Of a DNA stretch of 64,000 nucleotides, positions 34,914 to 62,252 are shown one piece after another. Under the pieces are notes generated by a model, which ran no database searches, had not been told where the DNA came from, and saw nothing but the letters and a program-made list of their open reading frames with translations. The translations under genes were made by a program, and so were the position numbers. Source of the DNA: Pelodera strongyloides (taxonomy: Eukaryota; Nematoda; Chromadorea; Rhabditida; Rhabditidae); NCBI GenBank assembly GCA_036852015.1, contig JAANDG010000421.1:1-64000 (forward strand). The letters are read 5' to 3'. The stretch's first letter is position 1. Each line of letters opens with the position of its first letter.

Positions 34914-35277
34914 GGAACCATCTAAAATTGGAAGCAGGGCATAAACCGATAAATCCCGTTCGTAAATGGAGAATGCCGGAATATAAATTTCACATATTCA
35001 ACTAAATGTTCAGCTGAATCATACACGACTGATGGACTGATACATGCTTCCGTCAATAAACTGTAAACTTAAACAGACCCTGACCATCTACATTTACGCA
35101 CGATATTTAGGCCATGCCCTCACACCACACCCCAACGCAACAACTGATCAAGTAAAACGTAAAAAAAAACATGCAAAAAATCCAGCATTTCATTTCAGAG
35201 GTAACGGCACCAGCATTTCAAAGGTAAATATAAAGCACTCAATGAATACATATCAATTATTACTGACGACTCACGAC

Positions 35278-51039
<15,762 letters not shown>

Positions 51040-51047
<8 letters not shown>

Positions 51048-51070
51048 GTTACCTGGAACGAAAACAAGTA
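51040..51070 (-). promoter_or_regulatory. Acceptor 5 nt before the kinesin start
   Basis: Reading leftwards, ttttcgttccag then GTAAC then ATG (51047). No 5' exon is seen between here and the retrotransposon, so a trans-splice acceptor is plausible. Confidence 0.4.
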
Positions 51071-51137
51071 ATGATAGTGCACTCAAAGGTGTGAAAAGCC
51101 GCAAACTGAAAACGTGCCTCATCAAAATGCCTATGAT

Positions 51138-51168
<31 letters not shown>

Positions 51169-52086
51169 GAATACTTTATTCAGTGTACACCGAAGTAAAG
51201 CGGAAGACAAAAAAAAACGACAACAATAATATAACAACAACAACAACAAAACAAATAACAGTGAGAGTAACAAAGCGCATATAACAAGCGACAAAAACTA
51301 TGTACAACAATGGAATGAAGGTACATGTGAATAACTAAGGGTGAATGTTTCTATTTGATACTTCATAAAGCTCGATTAGATCAAGCTCGTCAATGCGGGT
51401 TTTAAACGAATCAACGGAACTCGAAAGAACAATACTATCAGGAAGTAGGTTCCACAAACGAGTGGCCCTGTGCTTAAACGAGAACAGAGATTGGGTAAGT
51501 TAACAGAATCCTGAATAAGAGTTAAAGAGTTACCATTTCGACGTGGTCTGTGATTCACCTGAAACATGTTTGCCAAAACCGGATGTGCATTATAACCTCG
51601 GACAATTTTGAAACATTCAATGAGATCGAACAAAATTCTACGATGATGGAGAGATTTGAGACCAAAAACAACAAGACGTTCAGAATAGGAAAACGAGTTA
51701 TAATAGTCATTGTCAATTCTACGAAGCACACGTTTAGTAAAACGCCGCTGTACCTTTTCAATAGCGTCAATCTCACTTTTCAGGTACGGCGACCAAACGG
51801 AGGTTGCATACTCAAGCAGGGGCCTACAATAAGTAACATAAGCTTTACGATAAACATCAATGCTATGATGACAAATGGAGCGAAGTATACGATTTGCACA
51901 ACAAGAAGAAAGTACTAATTCTTTGCTTAATATGAGCCTTAAAACATAAATCCGGGGAAAACAAAACACCAAGATCACGAACGACATCAGTTACTGGTGG
52001 AATGAGGGTATTATTTAAACGAAGAGGAAAAGAGTGGTGGGTCTTAGTAGTCACAGAAAAATGTTGACACTTTGGCTCAGAAATGG

Positions 52087-53625
52087 TCATTTCCATATCT
52101 CAGCCCAACTGGAAATATTGCCAAGTTCTTTTTGAAAAGCATTCCAGGCAGGCCAGGGCCCTAGTTTTGGCATAACACGGGAAATCTTAACATCATCCGC
52201 GTACATAACAATGGAGCTATCTCCAAGAGAGCAATCGTCAATGTCATTAATAAAAATTAAGAAAAGCAACGGGCCTAAAACACTACCCTGAGGTACTCCA
52301 CTGGAGCAAGGTTTGATAGAAGACAAGGTATTCTGGTATCTAACCTGAAAGGTACGGTTTGCAAGATAAGAACTAATCCAATTAAGCATTATGTCAGAAA
52401 CTCCATAATTCTTAAGCTTATGTAAGAGAAAACGGTGGTTAACAACATCAAACGCCTTAGCAAAATCAATATAAACACATTCCAAATTATCATCGGATTC
52501 TTTAGCAGAGAGCCATTCATATAAGCATAAAAGAAGTTGCGAAGTTGTATTACGGCCTTTTAGAAAGCCAAATTGATTAAGAGACAAAAAACCGTTAACA
52601 GACATGTGGTACGTTAATTTATGCTTAACTACCAATTCAAATAATTTACAAAATGAGGATGTGAGAGAAATTGGCCGGTAGTTAAGGATGGACGTGCGAG
52701 GTGGTTTTTTGGAAAGGGGTGAAACAATCGCATGTCGCCATTCCTTAGGAACCTTCCCAGTTAAAAACGATTTGTTAAAAAATTTACACAATAAGGGCAT
52801 TAAAACTACTTTAAGATTTTTTATAACAAAAGAAGAAATCCCTTCAGGAGTAAAAGATTTCTTGGGGCTCAAGTTTTTCATTGCATTCTCAACAGAGGAC
52901 AGAGTGAACAATTCATCTTCAAATGGAACGGAAACATCTTTTGGGGAGAGAAACGGTAGAGGACAATCATCATCAGATAAATAAACAGAATGGAAATAAG
53001 TGGCGAAAGAATCAGCAATACTAGACTCCTTGGGGAGAAACTCACCTTTCGTACTCGGATCTTCAAATCTCCTAGATATGGCCTGCGGGTCCTTCGTCTT
53101 GGAGTTGAGATACGCATAAAAGCGTTTAGGGTCATTAGAAAACACAGCTCTACGTTCAATATTAGCTTCAAATTTCTTACACAACGAGCGATAACGCTTA
53201 TCACAATACTCAAAATTTTCTTGGCCACCAGGTTCACCAATTTGCACAAGAGCTACCTCAGCACGTTCTTTTGCTCTTTCAATATGAGCAGGGACATAAG
53301 GCTTACTAGAAACTAATGCATTCGAAGCGGGAAGAGAACTATCAAGTGCAGATTTAATAATACCAATCAACAAATCATAATCATCCTGAATGGATGTAAA
53401 TGGCGAACAGAAACGAGAAAAATCAGAAGAGGCGATAATAGACACAGCTTTTTCAAAATCGGCCGAGGAATAGTTTACACAGTTACCGGTTTTGGACACA
53501 GGTGGAATTTCGAGAATGAGGTTGCAGACCACGCCGTAAGGGCGCATTCGAGTTGGACATTTTCCGGAAAAGAAAAGAAAATAGTGGTTCGAGATGGACA
53601 CCCAGAAAAAAAATAATACACGCAA
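52087..53625 (-). pseudogene. Reverse transcriptase ORF fragment of the retrotransposon
   Basis: Longest open piece (512 codons) of ORF2, carrying the RT palm with YADD at about 52205. It ends prematurely just after NISSWAEIWK where the thumb/C-terminal region should continue; that region is found in other frames to the left. The first about 30 codons come from the inverted duplication, so the apparent start is not genuine. Confidence 0.85.
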
Positions 53626-53782
53626 AATAATTGTCGAAAATGCAATTGTACCGTAATTGAAACTAAAATCAATCGATCATTTGCATTTGTATGCGTGGCA
53701 ATTGCATTCTTTTCTGGTGAAATCCATCTCGAACCAAAAGTTTTCTTTTCTTTTCCGGAAAATGTCCAACTCGAATGCGCCC
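53541..53782. repeat. Inverted duplication inside ORF2
   Basis: About 65-bp arms at 53541-53607 and 53711-53782 (GCATTCGAGTTGGACATTTT / AAAATGTCCAACTCGAATGC) around a 100-bp centre, at the endonuclease/RT boundary. Confidence 0.85.
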
Positions 53783-54351
53783 TCATGGTCGCTTCCGCCA
53801 ACGGGAGGGACAATATGGACATCACCTACAATGTCGAGCGAATCTGAAAGTACAACATCTAAAATATTGTCATTTCTGGTAAACGACGGAGATAAATTTA
53901 GAAAATGAAGGCAATTATAAATCAAAAAATCTTCAAAAGAAGAACAAAATGTACCAGTAAAATCAAGCGAACCGTCTTGCGAACAACGAACAGAAAAATT
54001 CCAATCACCTATTAGCACATTCGAATCCCTATCCAACAAATATTTTTCTAGAAAATCAAAGAAAGAAAGAGTTTGCGAGGAATTACAACTAGGGGGCCTG
54101 TAGCAAAGAAATAAACGCATAACATCAGAAGAACCGTGTAGGTCAACAATGCAAATATTAACATTTTCAACAGTACCAACAAAAACTTCAACAGTGGGAA
54201 CATTTCTATCAATGAAAAGAGCACAACCACCACCAGTTCGGTCATTACGATCACAACGATAAACAGTGTACAAATTAGATGGGTCAAGTATGGCAGAAGT
54301 ATCATCCGAAGAGAGCCAAGACTCAGAGATTCCATTTACAGAATACTGCTT

Positions 54352-55560
54352 AGTTATATATATGAATACTTTATTCAGTGTACACCGAAGTAAAGCGGAA
54401 GACAAAAAAAACGACAATAATAATATAACAACAACAACAACAAAACAAATAACAATGAGAGTAACAAAGCGCATATAACAAGCGACAAAAACTATGTACA
54501 ACAATGGAATGCGTACATGTGAAAAACTAAGGGTGAATGTTTCTATTTGCTACTTCATAAAGCTCGATTAGATCAAGCTCGTCAATGCGGGTTTTAAACG
54601 AATCAACGGAACTCGAAAGAACAATACTATCAGGAAGTCCGGGTCCGGACGAGGGTCCGGACGCGATTTTTTGGTCACGTGAGGGAACCTACTAGGGGTC
54701 TCCGAAGAGAGAAGAAGATCCCTTTTTTGTTGTTGCCGAGAAACTACATCAGCATTAAAAGTGTAAGGCTGGGTGGGGGGAAGAGGAGAGGGAAGAATTT
54801 TAGAAAGGAGGGGGGTTTTACATACGCTAACCGAAACCGACGGTGAGTCGACGACCATGGCGTCATTGTCATCTCGTTGGGCGGGAACATCAGAGACCGT
54901 CACGGGCACGATCGCGGGAGCAGACACAGGCACTTGCACGGGGTGGCGAGGCACGGATCGACGAACTGGGTGTTGGCGGGGAGGATTTGGAATGGGGTTG
55001 GTAACAGCGGGAGCGGGGCGAGCCTTGCGGATGTACAGGAACCGAAGGTAAAAAGGAGCAGTCAGCAGAGAGTCCAACTGGTAGCAGGAGACGAGGTCCT
55101 TGGCCTGGTGCGACGAATGGAATTGGACTTTTACAGCTCTTGGGCGGTGAGGAGAGGGGCGGCCCATACGATAGCTGTCCAAAATGAGTCCGTCCAAACC
55201 ATAAAAGGCCAGAATTTCTTCCAAGAGCATACGATCATGCTCTCTACGAACTTTAGAAGTAACATCAGGGTGTTTGGCAAGTTCGGGTAGGCCATAAATA
55301 ATTACCGAATTATTAGGTATATAGGTACCTTCAAAACGGTCCACAGGTGGCATCGGTCTCCGGAACTGAGGGGGTGGCACTGGCATTGGATGGGCGGGGT
55401 GACGGACATTCAAATCCATCAGCGGCTTCTTCTTCCTTTCCTCCATCTTCCATTCCAATCCTCCCACGTCCTCCAAGCATTCACTGAGCACACGGTACCT
55501 GCTCAAACTTGGGTAAAAACACACATTGCAGGCAGGCGACTCAGAAAATTCCAATGCATC
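54352..55560 (-). mobile_element. Internally deleted non-LTR copy: ORF1 joined to ORF2 tail
   Basis: A 328-codon ORF (55554-54568) with Pro-rich linker and an RRM-like ORF1 core (NNSVIIYGLPELAKHPD ... SYRMGRPSPHRPRAVKVQF). At 54638/54639 it jumps straight into the last 22 codons of ORF2 plus the 3' UTR: about 287 bp to its left are near-identical to 51160-51446. The junction is in frame and no RT or endonuclease remains. Its 3' end abuts the 5' end of the longer copy at 54351/54352, so the two lie head-to-tail. Confidence 0.85.
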
Positions 55561-57183
55561 CTAATTTGCATGGAAATTGTGAACGTTTTGAAAACATGAC
55601 TTTTACTCGAAACGTATTACAAAGAAGTTAGTTGTATGAAGTATGAAGTATAAATTTACATTAAAAACAGCTGATTGAGATCGATAGAATTCAAAAATTC
55701 AAATTTCCCGCCGTTTGCAATCTTGGATTACTGTAACTTGCCCGTGAAAAAAATTCCACGGTCTGACGATGAGACACAAACGCCCGGGGAAAGTCTCGAA
55801 TAGGGAAACCTAAGCTAGATTGTTTCAAACGTCGAATGCTTTTTTACAAACTTTTTCGATGGAAATAATTGTTCTGAAAAACGCGTCACTAACTCGCTCT
55901 TCACTAACCGCTGAAAATATTCATTACATCATTCAATAAAAATTAATAATACAATTGATTTTGTGGGTGTTTTCTGTAGAGATGATGCGCTCTCGCAGGG
56001 TGTAATGAAAAGTTGCACAAGGCTTTCTCCTGCTCTTATTATATTAGTTGTCTCCTGCTCTGAAACTCCGCGCCATCGCCGCGCACAAAATAAGCGTCCG
56101 CCGCTGGTGCGCAGCGCTCCCCCACTAGAGTGCGCGGTGGGTGCGCCACAGGTGTGCCAGTGGTGTTCTATATCACTTGGCGCACCTGCGGCGCATCATT
56201 TAGGGTAGGCGCGGCAGGTGCGCCACAAGTGCACCAGTGGTGTGTTAGCGCACCCCTGGAGCCCCCGCCGCGCACCCTAGAGGTGGTGCGCCGCGCCGCG
56301 TTGGCGTACCCTGTTTTTGTGCGCGGCGATGGCGCGGAGTTTCACGTTGATGATGCACTACATTTTAAGGCAACATGCCAGGAAACATGGCCACGATTAG
56401 CTAATGGAACTAGTGACCTGTCAGGCAAAACCTCACTATTTTTTTCAAAAGATAACATGTATTGAGATGGTTCCCACGCCTCAAGCCCCACCCCACCCGT
56501 TCCCACGGTCGTAGATATCAAACGGCGTAGTCAATCACTCATGTGTACACACATACCAACGGGAGGAACGCATTGGGCGGGAAACTCCCGTACCCACACA
56601 TCACCTCCCTTTACAGCCCTTTCCCACGATAGAGCAAAAAGTGGGCGATGGGAAAGTTAAATGACTCTTCGTGCATTCATGCCATGAGATTGTGACTGTC
56701 AACAAAATACTTTAGACTTTAGAGGTTCACTTTTATTTCCATATCTCCTTGATTATTTTAGGGTTCTATTTGGGTTTTGGCTGCTAGAATTAGTATTTAG
56801 CACTTTGTATACTGTAAGCATTGTTACCAACACCACAAAGTGCTTCTCACTCATTCACAGACCTCTTTGAATTTTCAAGGCTCTTCCGATTTTAAGTTTG
56901 ATACAGTTTTATTTATTTTTAGAGAATTTATATTTTTCTTCAGGATTTTTTCTTGGTCCTTGTGGTTATTCAATTTCGTACTGTACTGTCAGTATACTTG
57001 ATCATTACAGTACTTCATATTCGTTTTTTCATGCCTCCTTGGTCAGTGGGTTCTCGACGTTCTCGACGAATTTACTAATATATAGATTTTCTAGAAAGAT
57101 TCAATATCATAACCTTCTCGAACATAATAATAGGGTTGTCGACTGTTGGAATTTCCTAACCTTGACTGCCGAAGAACGATTCA
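55561..57183. other. Intergenic, no gene seen
   Basis: Contains a GC-rich GCGCAC/GTGCGC island (56078-56340) whose open frames I treat as repeat-derived, and no supported exon series. Confidence 0.5.
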
Positions 57184-57337
57184 TGATGGGTTTTCAGTGT
57201 CTCAAAAATTCGGTGTGATTATGTCAATACTACCGTATTTCTGCACGAAACTTGCATATATAATATGAAAAATTAAAAGAATATTCTCGTGTCTTTCCAA
57301 GATACGGTAAATTTTCAGCATACTTGGAAACCCCATT
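57184..57337. mobile_element. Family F inverted-repeat element
   Basis: Left end degraded (GATGGGTTTTCAGTGTC), right end GCATACTTGGAAACCCCAT; shared AATACTACCGTATTTCTGCA interior. Confidence 0.7.
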
Positions 57338-57924
57338 ATCATAGCTCCTTGAATAACATATGATGTAAGGTCTTAGTTTGGCGCTTGTGTATTTGCATTT
57401 CATGATGTTAGCATTATTACTAACAATAAGACATCACCCCATAGACGTGTATCATCAAGACTTCGCACTCATGATTCATTATCATGTCTCGTCCTAGAAC
57501 ATTTTACATTTTACATTGAAAATTGAAAAAAAACAGTCTCTTTGGACATGACGGTTACGATTTCGTACAACCTAGAAAGAGGACTTATACATGTCCTTAT
57601 GATAATACTTGACCATTTAGGTTTTATTTTGATGTCTTAGAATCCCGTGTTAGCTGTATTTATCAATAAACCTAAAAGATACCTGCACCGAAAGCTTGCT
57701 TTTTCGTCAACCGATGAATGTGAATTTCATTTTTTAGATGTTATATGAAATTTGTATGAGCAAACGTTTTGTAATGTGCATTTTTACACTGCGCGTGATT
57801 GTACATACATAGAAGTGTGCAAACGAAAAAATATATGCATGAGAAACGAAAAAATCTCTTTATTATTTTCCCTGTGAGATTACGTAGACATTTGTTGATG
57901 TATTATTGTTATAGCAATACTGTC

Positions 57925-58086
57925 AATAGCGGCCGGTTTTTGAAACGCATCCTGGACAACTGAATTCTTACGTATTTATGCTAATTTGCTCGATTTCTTA
58001 TTCTAATTTATGTTCATTTGCACAAGCTGCATAAGCATGCTGGTCTACTCGACGTGTTTCAAAAACGGGCCGGTACTTCGCTTTAA
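57925..58086. mobile_element. Family B MITE, left end truncated
   Basis: Starts at GCGGCCGGTTTTTGAAACG and ends GGGCCGGTACTTCGCT-TTAA; the first about 10 bp are missing. Confidence 0.8.
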
Positions 58087-58833
58087 TTTTACGTATCTAT
58101 TCTATTTTAGTGTTCTTCTGGAAACGTGAGGTAATTGTGTATATGTCTGTTGATCAGATCAAAAAATTCATCTGAAGCCCTCACGAGACATAGGATGTGC
58201 TTTTAAAGTTAGTTTATCTACACATTGTTACAAGTTTATGAAATTTTGTTCCACTGAAATTATGACAGAGAATTGGCTGTTTGATAAAATTGTCACGGGT
58301 AGCGGGTACTACGCTACTACGTATAGAGAAGAATTGCTCAAAGCCTCAGACAAAACTATTGACTGTTTTGAAAAAAAAATGATTCTGTGATTCCTATGCA
58401 TTTTCCATAGTTTTTAGACCGCCCGTTGTTTACCAAAACCAGAGTCTTTGTGGGTTGTTTTTGACTAAATCCTTATAAACCAAGTCTTCGTCTTTATCAT
58501 TGGTACAATGTTTTCACAAACATTCAATCCAGAATAGGAACTGTGATGGCTAAAGTCTAAAGCTAATCACTTTCGTTCTAAAAGTTAAGTAGTTTTAATC
58601 ACCGCATCGATTCCTTCTAACGTTCTAACGTGTGGGTACAAGCTGGCGTGCAAGCGGCAACGTTACGGCGGGCAACTTGCACGGCTGAACTTGAGAACCA
58701 CTTTTTTTTTCCACGCAGCATGCCCGGTATAGTTACCGCATGCACGACAAGTTTCACGTTGTAATGATAAAGTTGTAAAGCACGTGTTCGTCTGCTACAA
58801 TTAGCTATGCTAATTCGGAATACGATAACAACA

Positions 58834-59016
58834 CCGCGAAATAGCGGCCGCTTTTTGAGACTCATCGAGCACAACAGCACTTTCTTATGCAGCTTATGCA
58901 AATGAGCATGAATTGATAAATTAGAATAAAAATCGAGCTAAATTCCAGCAAATTAGCATAAATACGTAAGAATTCAGCTGCCCACGATGCGTTTCAAAAA
59001 CCGGCCGGTATTTCGA
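58834..59016. mobile_element. Family B MITE, TTAA lost
   Basis: GCGAAATAGCGGCCGCTTTTT ends at left, CCGGCCGGTATTTCG at right; flanks no longer TTAA. Confidence 0.75.
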
Positions 59017-59594
59017 TGAAATTTGTTTACTAAACAGATTGAGACCTTACTAAGATCCAAATATTTGAGTTATGCAACAGCAATCCGTCATGTAGTCATG
59101 TTTCTATTCCTAATTTACCTACATCATCAAAATCACAGGAAGTTCCCAGATCCAACTTTCCCATTACTTTTTCCCATTTTTATCTTTACAGTAAAACGGT
59201 GAAATCTCAGTTTCTCACAGCCTGGGTGGGCTATAATGTTGTCTGTTAGACACCCTTTCCCACGCCGCAAAAAGTCAACGATTTGTATGGGAGACACACA
59301 CAAACTGTGGGAGGCGGATGGGAATTGCTCATTTTTGCATTTGGGTGGTATGTATATGCCAATTGAGAGTGAGGCTCTCCCTCCCTTCCTCACTCTTTCT
59401 AAGTGAACATGTTCCCTTAGTTTATTATTTTGCAATTATAATGATGCAATAGTGCTGCTGATACTGATTGTATGTCAATTTACATAACCGGTGTATCTAC
59501 CCCCTTTGAATATTATTCTAGAATTACTTGAGTCCTTGCTGTTTTTGAGCAAGTACACAATCATTACATCCCAGTAATTGCACAAGCATTACAG

Positions 59595-59830
59595 TAATAA
59601 TTGATAACTGATGATTTATTATTTATGGACTATGTATGTCTCCGTATCCATACGGTAATAGTGTTAGAAGCAATATGGTTCAACTTGGAGTACAGTTCGC
59701 CTTGTTATATTTAATAATTGATAACTGATGATTTATTATTTATGGACTATGTATGTCTCCGTATCCATACGGTAATAGTGTTAGAAGCAATTATATGGTT
59801 CAACTTGGAGTACAGTTCGCCTTGTTATAA
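59595..59830. repeat. 117-bp tandem duplication
   Basis: TAATAATTGATAACTGATGA...CAGTTCGCCTTGTTATA occurs twice in direct tandem with only a small length difference: a recent duplication. Confidence 0.9.
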
Positions 59831-60266
59831 GAGTTAAAACAGGCCGCATTTCATGATTTTTTTAGGGGTTTTGAAGTAACGCCTTCTAGTAAGTTCTGAA
59901 CAGCGCGAGAAGTACCGTAGTCGCTAAGCTTTTTAAAGGTGTATGTGAATATTTTCTGCATTTTGCATGCGAAAGACACTGTGTAAAAAGTTGTTTGTTT
60001 CATGTTTACTCTTCAAATAATGTAATAATGCTCTTTTAATTGATTGTATAAAATAAATGACAATACAACTCAATGTGTGTTGCACTCTTTTTGAATAGTT
60101 GTGAAAAAGTGACCATCATCTCAGACTTCTGTCGTGGGTTCTCAAATTGTTTGGCTCTTTTAATGTTTTCCATCCAAATCACATCGTTCCTCTTTCTGAA
60201 AATTGCATACTTTTGCAGGTTCTACCAAGTGGTTTTTATATCTTTGCTGATTTTTTTTTATTTCAG

Positions 60267-60344
60267 GTTTCCGCGGTTTCTTTGACCTTTTGAGAAAGAC
60301 CTTGCTATCCCTGTAGGAACTTGCTCTGGATTCTGGATCTTCCG
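60267..60344 (+). other. Possible non-coding 5' exon of the right-hand gene
   Basis: ttttatttcag precedes and CCG|gtgagt follows, giving a 78-bp exon-like block without a start codon in frame with the gene downstream. Could be a 5' UTR exon of the gene at 60743, or unrelated. Confidence 0.3.
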
Positions 60345-60742
60345 GTGAGTTTTAATGGTTTTATTTTTTTCTTTTTTCTTAAACTTATTCATTAAATTTT
60401 ATCCTGATACGTCTAATTTTATATTTTACGCTTTCAGTCTTCAACAGTATATATTTATCTCAAACTAATCATAGCGGAGTTTGCCTTTGGATATCCTTCT
60501 AATTAAACAATATTTATTATTTCCTATATCTACTTGCCGAGCGAAATGTTTATCATGCATCACGCAGGTACAGTCTTTGACTACTTTGACAGATTACGCC
60601 GTATTCCGAATTAGCCCTAACTAGTCTATCTGCCGCTTTGATTCTTAGTGCTAATTATGCTAATGACAATTTATGCTAATGACAAAAGGACAAATTTAGG
60701 TAACTTGTCTCTGTCCGGTCCCTGCTCTTATGTAGTTGAGTT

Positions 60743-62252
60743 ATGTGGCCAAATCCCTTCGCCGCTGCTGCCTTAGCCGCCTCTCAATCTCAAGGAATGC
60801 AAACTAATCAGTTATTATCACAAGTATGAGTTTAAAGCGAAATACCGGCCGGTTTTTGAAACGCATCTCAAGTACTTGCATACCTATGCATTTATGCAAC
60901 GTGGGGTATAATCGGGGTCTAATTTTTATACTAATTTTTGCTCATTTGCATACGCTGCATAAGAAAGCAGGTGTACGCAATGCGTTTCAAAAACCGGCCG
61001 GTATTTCGCTTTAATAATAATAGTTTTGTGTTCCGGATTGTTATTTGACTTGTCTGAAATTCTGAAATATTCTGTTCGAGTTGATAGGGCGAGACCCGGC
61101 GAGAGTTGGTTGATAAAAAAGAGGGCACAGGAAAAAATTTACAGGACTCTCATATGAGCGGGATATTTCGCAGCGCTCTAACACTGGCTGACAGTGAACC
61201 TGAACTGATTATTTCGCGTATTTTCGGTATTTTGCCCAAGCGGTGCGCCCACAGTTTCTCAAGCGGTGAATGAATGTCTAAGTTAATTTTCAGTTGAATA
61301 TGCTGTCGTCAGTTGGTGGTCAAAATCTATTGGGAGTTTTAACCGCGTCCGCTGCCGCGTCCAGTCATGCCTCTTCTTCAAATCAGCCTATTTCCTCGTG
61401 CTCCGATACTCAAATAACACAACTTTCCAACAGTAGAAAGGCTGAAATAAAGGTAAGGTTTATTGCGATGTATGTTTATGTATGTACACAGTATGGGATA
61501 GGTCTTCATCTGATTGGGTCATCCGTCTTTCACACGCAGCTGTGCTACGGCTATGTCTTTATGTCGACATTTGTTTGTATTATTTCACCATCATGACACA
61601 ATATTTCACCATCATTCATGACATTTATATTTCACGATCGTTTCGCTAGGCTTACAGGATAGGATGGTGTCTGCTATAATTAATTGTTGATTGTTGCTGA
61701 ACACGAACACCTATAATGACACAATTTGAACGGACCACGGATGGGACATTAAAACGGTATAACAGCCGGTTTTTGAAACGTTGCTGGGCGCTGTATTTCC
61801 TTGTAGTATATTCAAATAGCTGCGTGATTTTTAGTCTAATTAATCCCATTTGCACACACATATGGGGATACACAGTGCAGTTGTCCGCGTCCGCCATGCC
61901 ATGAAAAACCGGCCGTTATATCGCTTTAGCATCAGTGGCGCACTAGAAAACACGTTTTTAACGTCATTTCTTGCGGATGTGGTTTCACCTTCTACCTTGT
62001 ACGGTAAAGCCATAACTATTCAATCTGAAGGAAAGCAATTACTAATAAAATGCCAAAAAATTCCGTAAAGGCGGTATGTTGCCTGTTTAGTTATCTGATA
62101 TCACCGTGAACGCTCTTTATAGGCACAATCGCCCGCAGCCGCGCCGCGTTCGCCAGCGGTGAAGCGACGACGTTTGAGTCCGCCTCCAGAACTGCATCCC
62201 GAAACCCCACTTTCATCGAGGACGCCGCCGGAGAGGAACCGGGATGAGAATG
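60743..62252 (+). CDS. 5' exons of a low-complexity, probably nuclear protein
   Basis: Exons 60743-60823 (ATG, 27 codons, donor CAA|gtatga), 61294-61452 (53 codons, ttttcag acceptor, AAG|gtaagg) and 62123-62252 (ttatag acceptor, AATG|gttagt, phase 1), joined in frame. The protein begins MWPNPFAAAALAASQSQ, continues with Gln/Ser/Ala/Leu-rich sequence, then RKAEIK and a basic KRRRL patch followed by Ser/Thr-Pro motifs (LSPPPELHPETPLS, RTPPERNR). The basic patch and SP/TP sites suggest a nuclear, possibly cdk/MAPK-phosphorylated protein. No DNA-binding domain is reached and I do not recognise the family. Further exons probably lie right of 62252, perhaps beyond the window. Confidence 0.7.
60832..61014. 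mobile_element. Family B MITE 8 nt after a splice donor
   Basis: TTAA-AGCGAAATACCGGCCGG ... CCGGCCGGTATTTCGCT-TTAA. Its left TTAA begins at intron position +9 of the first intron of the right-hand gene. Confidence 0.9.
61749..61928. mobile_element. Family B/C MITE
   Basis: TTAA-AACGGTATAACAGCCGG ... CCGGCCGTTATATCGCTTTAG, in the second intron of the right-hand gene. Confidence 0.75.

Larger units (their letters stand above)
33314..35277. other. Gap between convergent CNG and kinesin genes
   Basis: Holds both 3' UTRs by position, one family B, one family F and one family C element; otherwise AT-rich with no supported exon. I could not place poly(A) signals with confidence. Confidence 0.5.
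51145..54351 (-). mobile_element. Non-LTR retrotransposon copy, 5'-truncated, ORF2 broken
   Basis: Codes, in order, an APE-type endonuclease (54351 to about 53680: SESWL, RTGGGCALFID, GDWNF, GSDHEG) and a reverse transcriptase (53625-52087: YRPISLTSSFCKLFE, FGFLKGRNTTSQLL, YIDFAKAFDVVNHR, GVPQGSVLGPLLF, catalytic YADD), then a C-terminal domain (CRPLLEYATSVWSPYL) near 51850. This is the ORF2 layout of the CR1/Jockey-like non-LTR group rather than RTE or R2. The frame breaks near 52090 and again near 51950, and an inverted duplication interrupts the endonuclease-RT join. The 3' end is GAATACTTTATTCAGTGTAC next to an (AT)n run. Not autonomous as it stands. Confidence 0.9.
57338..60266. other. 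Intergenic, no gene seen
   Basis: AT-rich with two family B copies and a tandem duplication; no phase-consistent exons found. Promoter DNA of the right-hand gene probably lies at its right end. Confidence 0.45.

Noticed and set aside
54773..55290. Plus-strand Gly/Arg-rich open frames
   Set aside because: Antisense shadows of the retrotransposon ORF1.
61937..62068. Open block reading GALENTFLTSFLADVV in the right-hand gene
   Set aside because: Needs a phase that neither neighbouring exon offers, and it adjoins a MITE end; an alternative exon is possible but unsupported.
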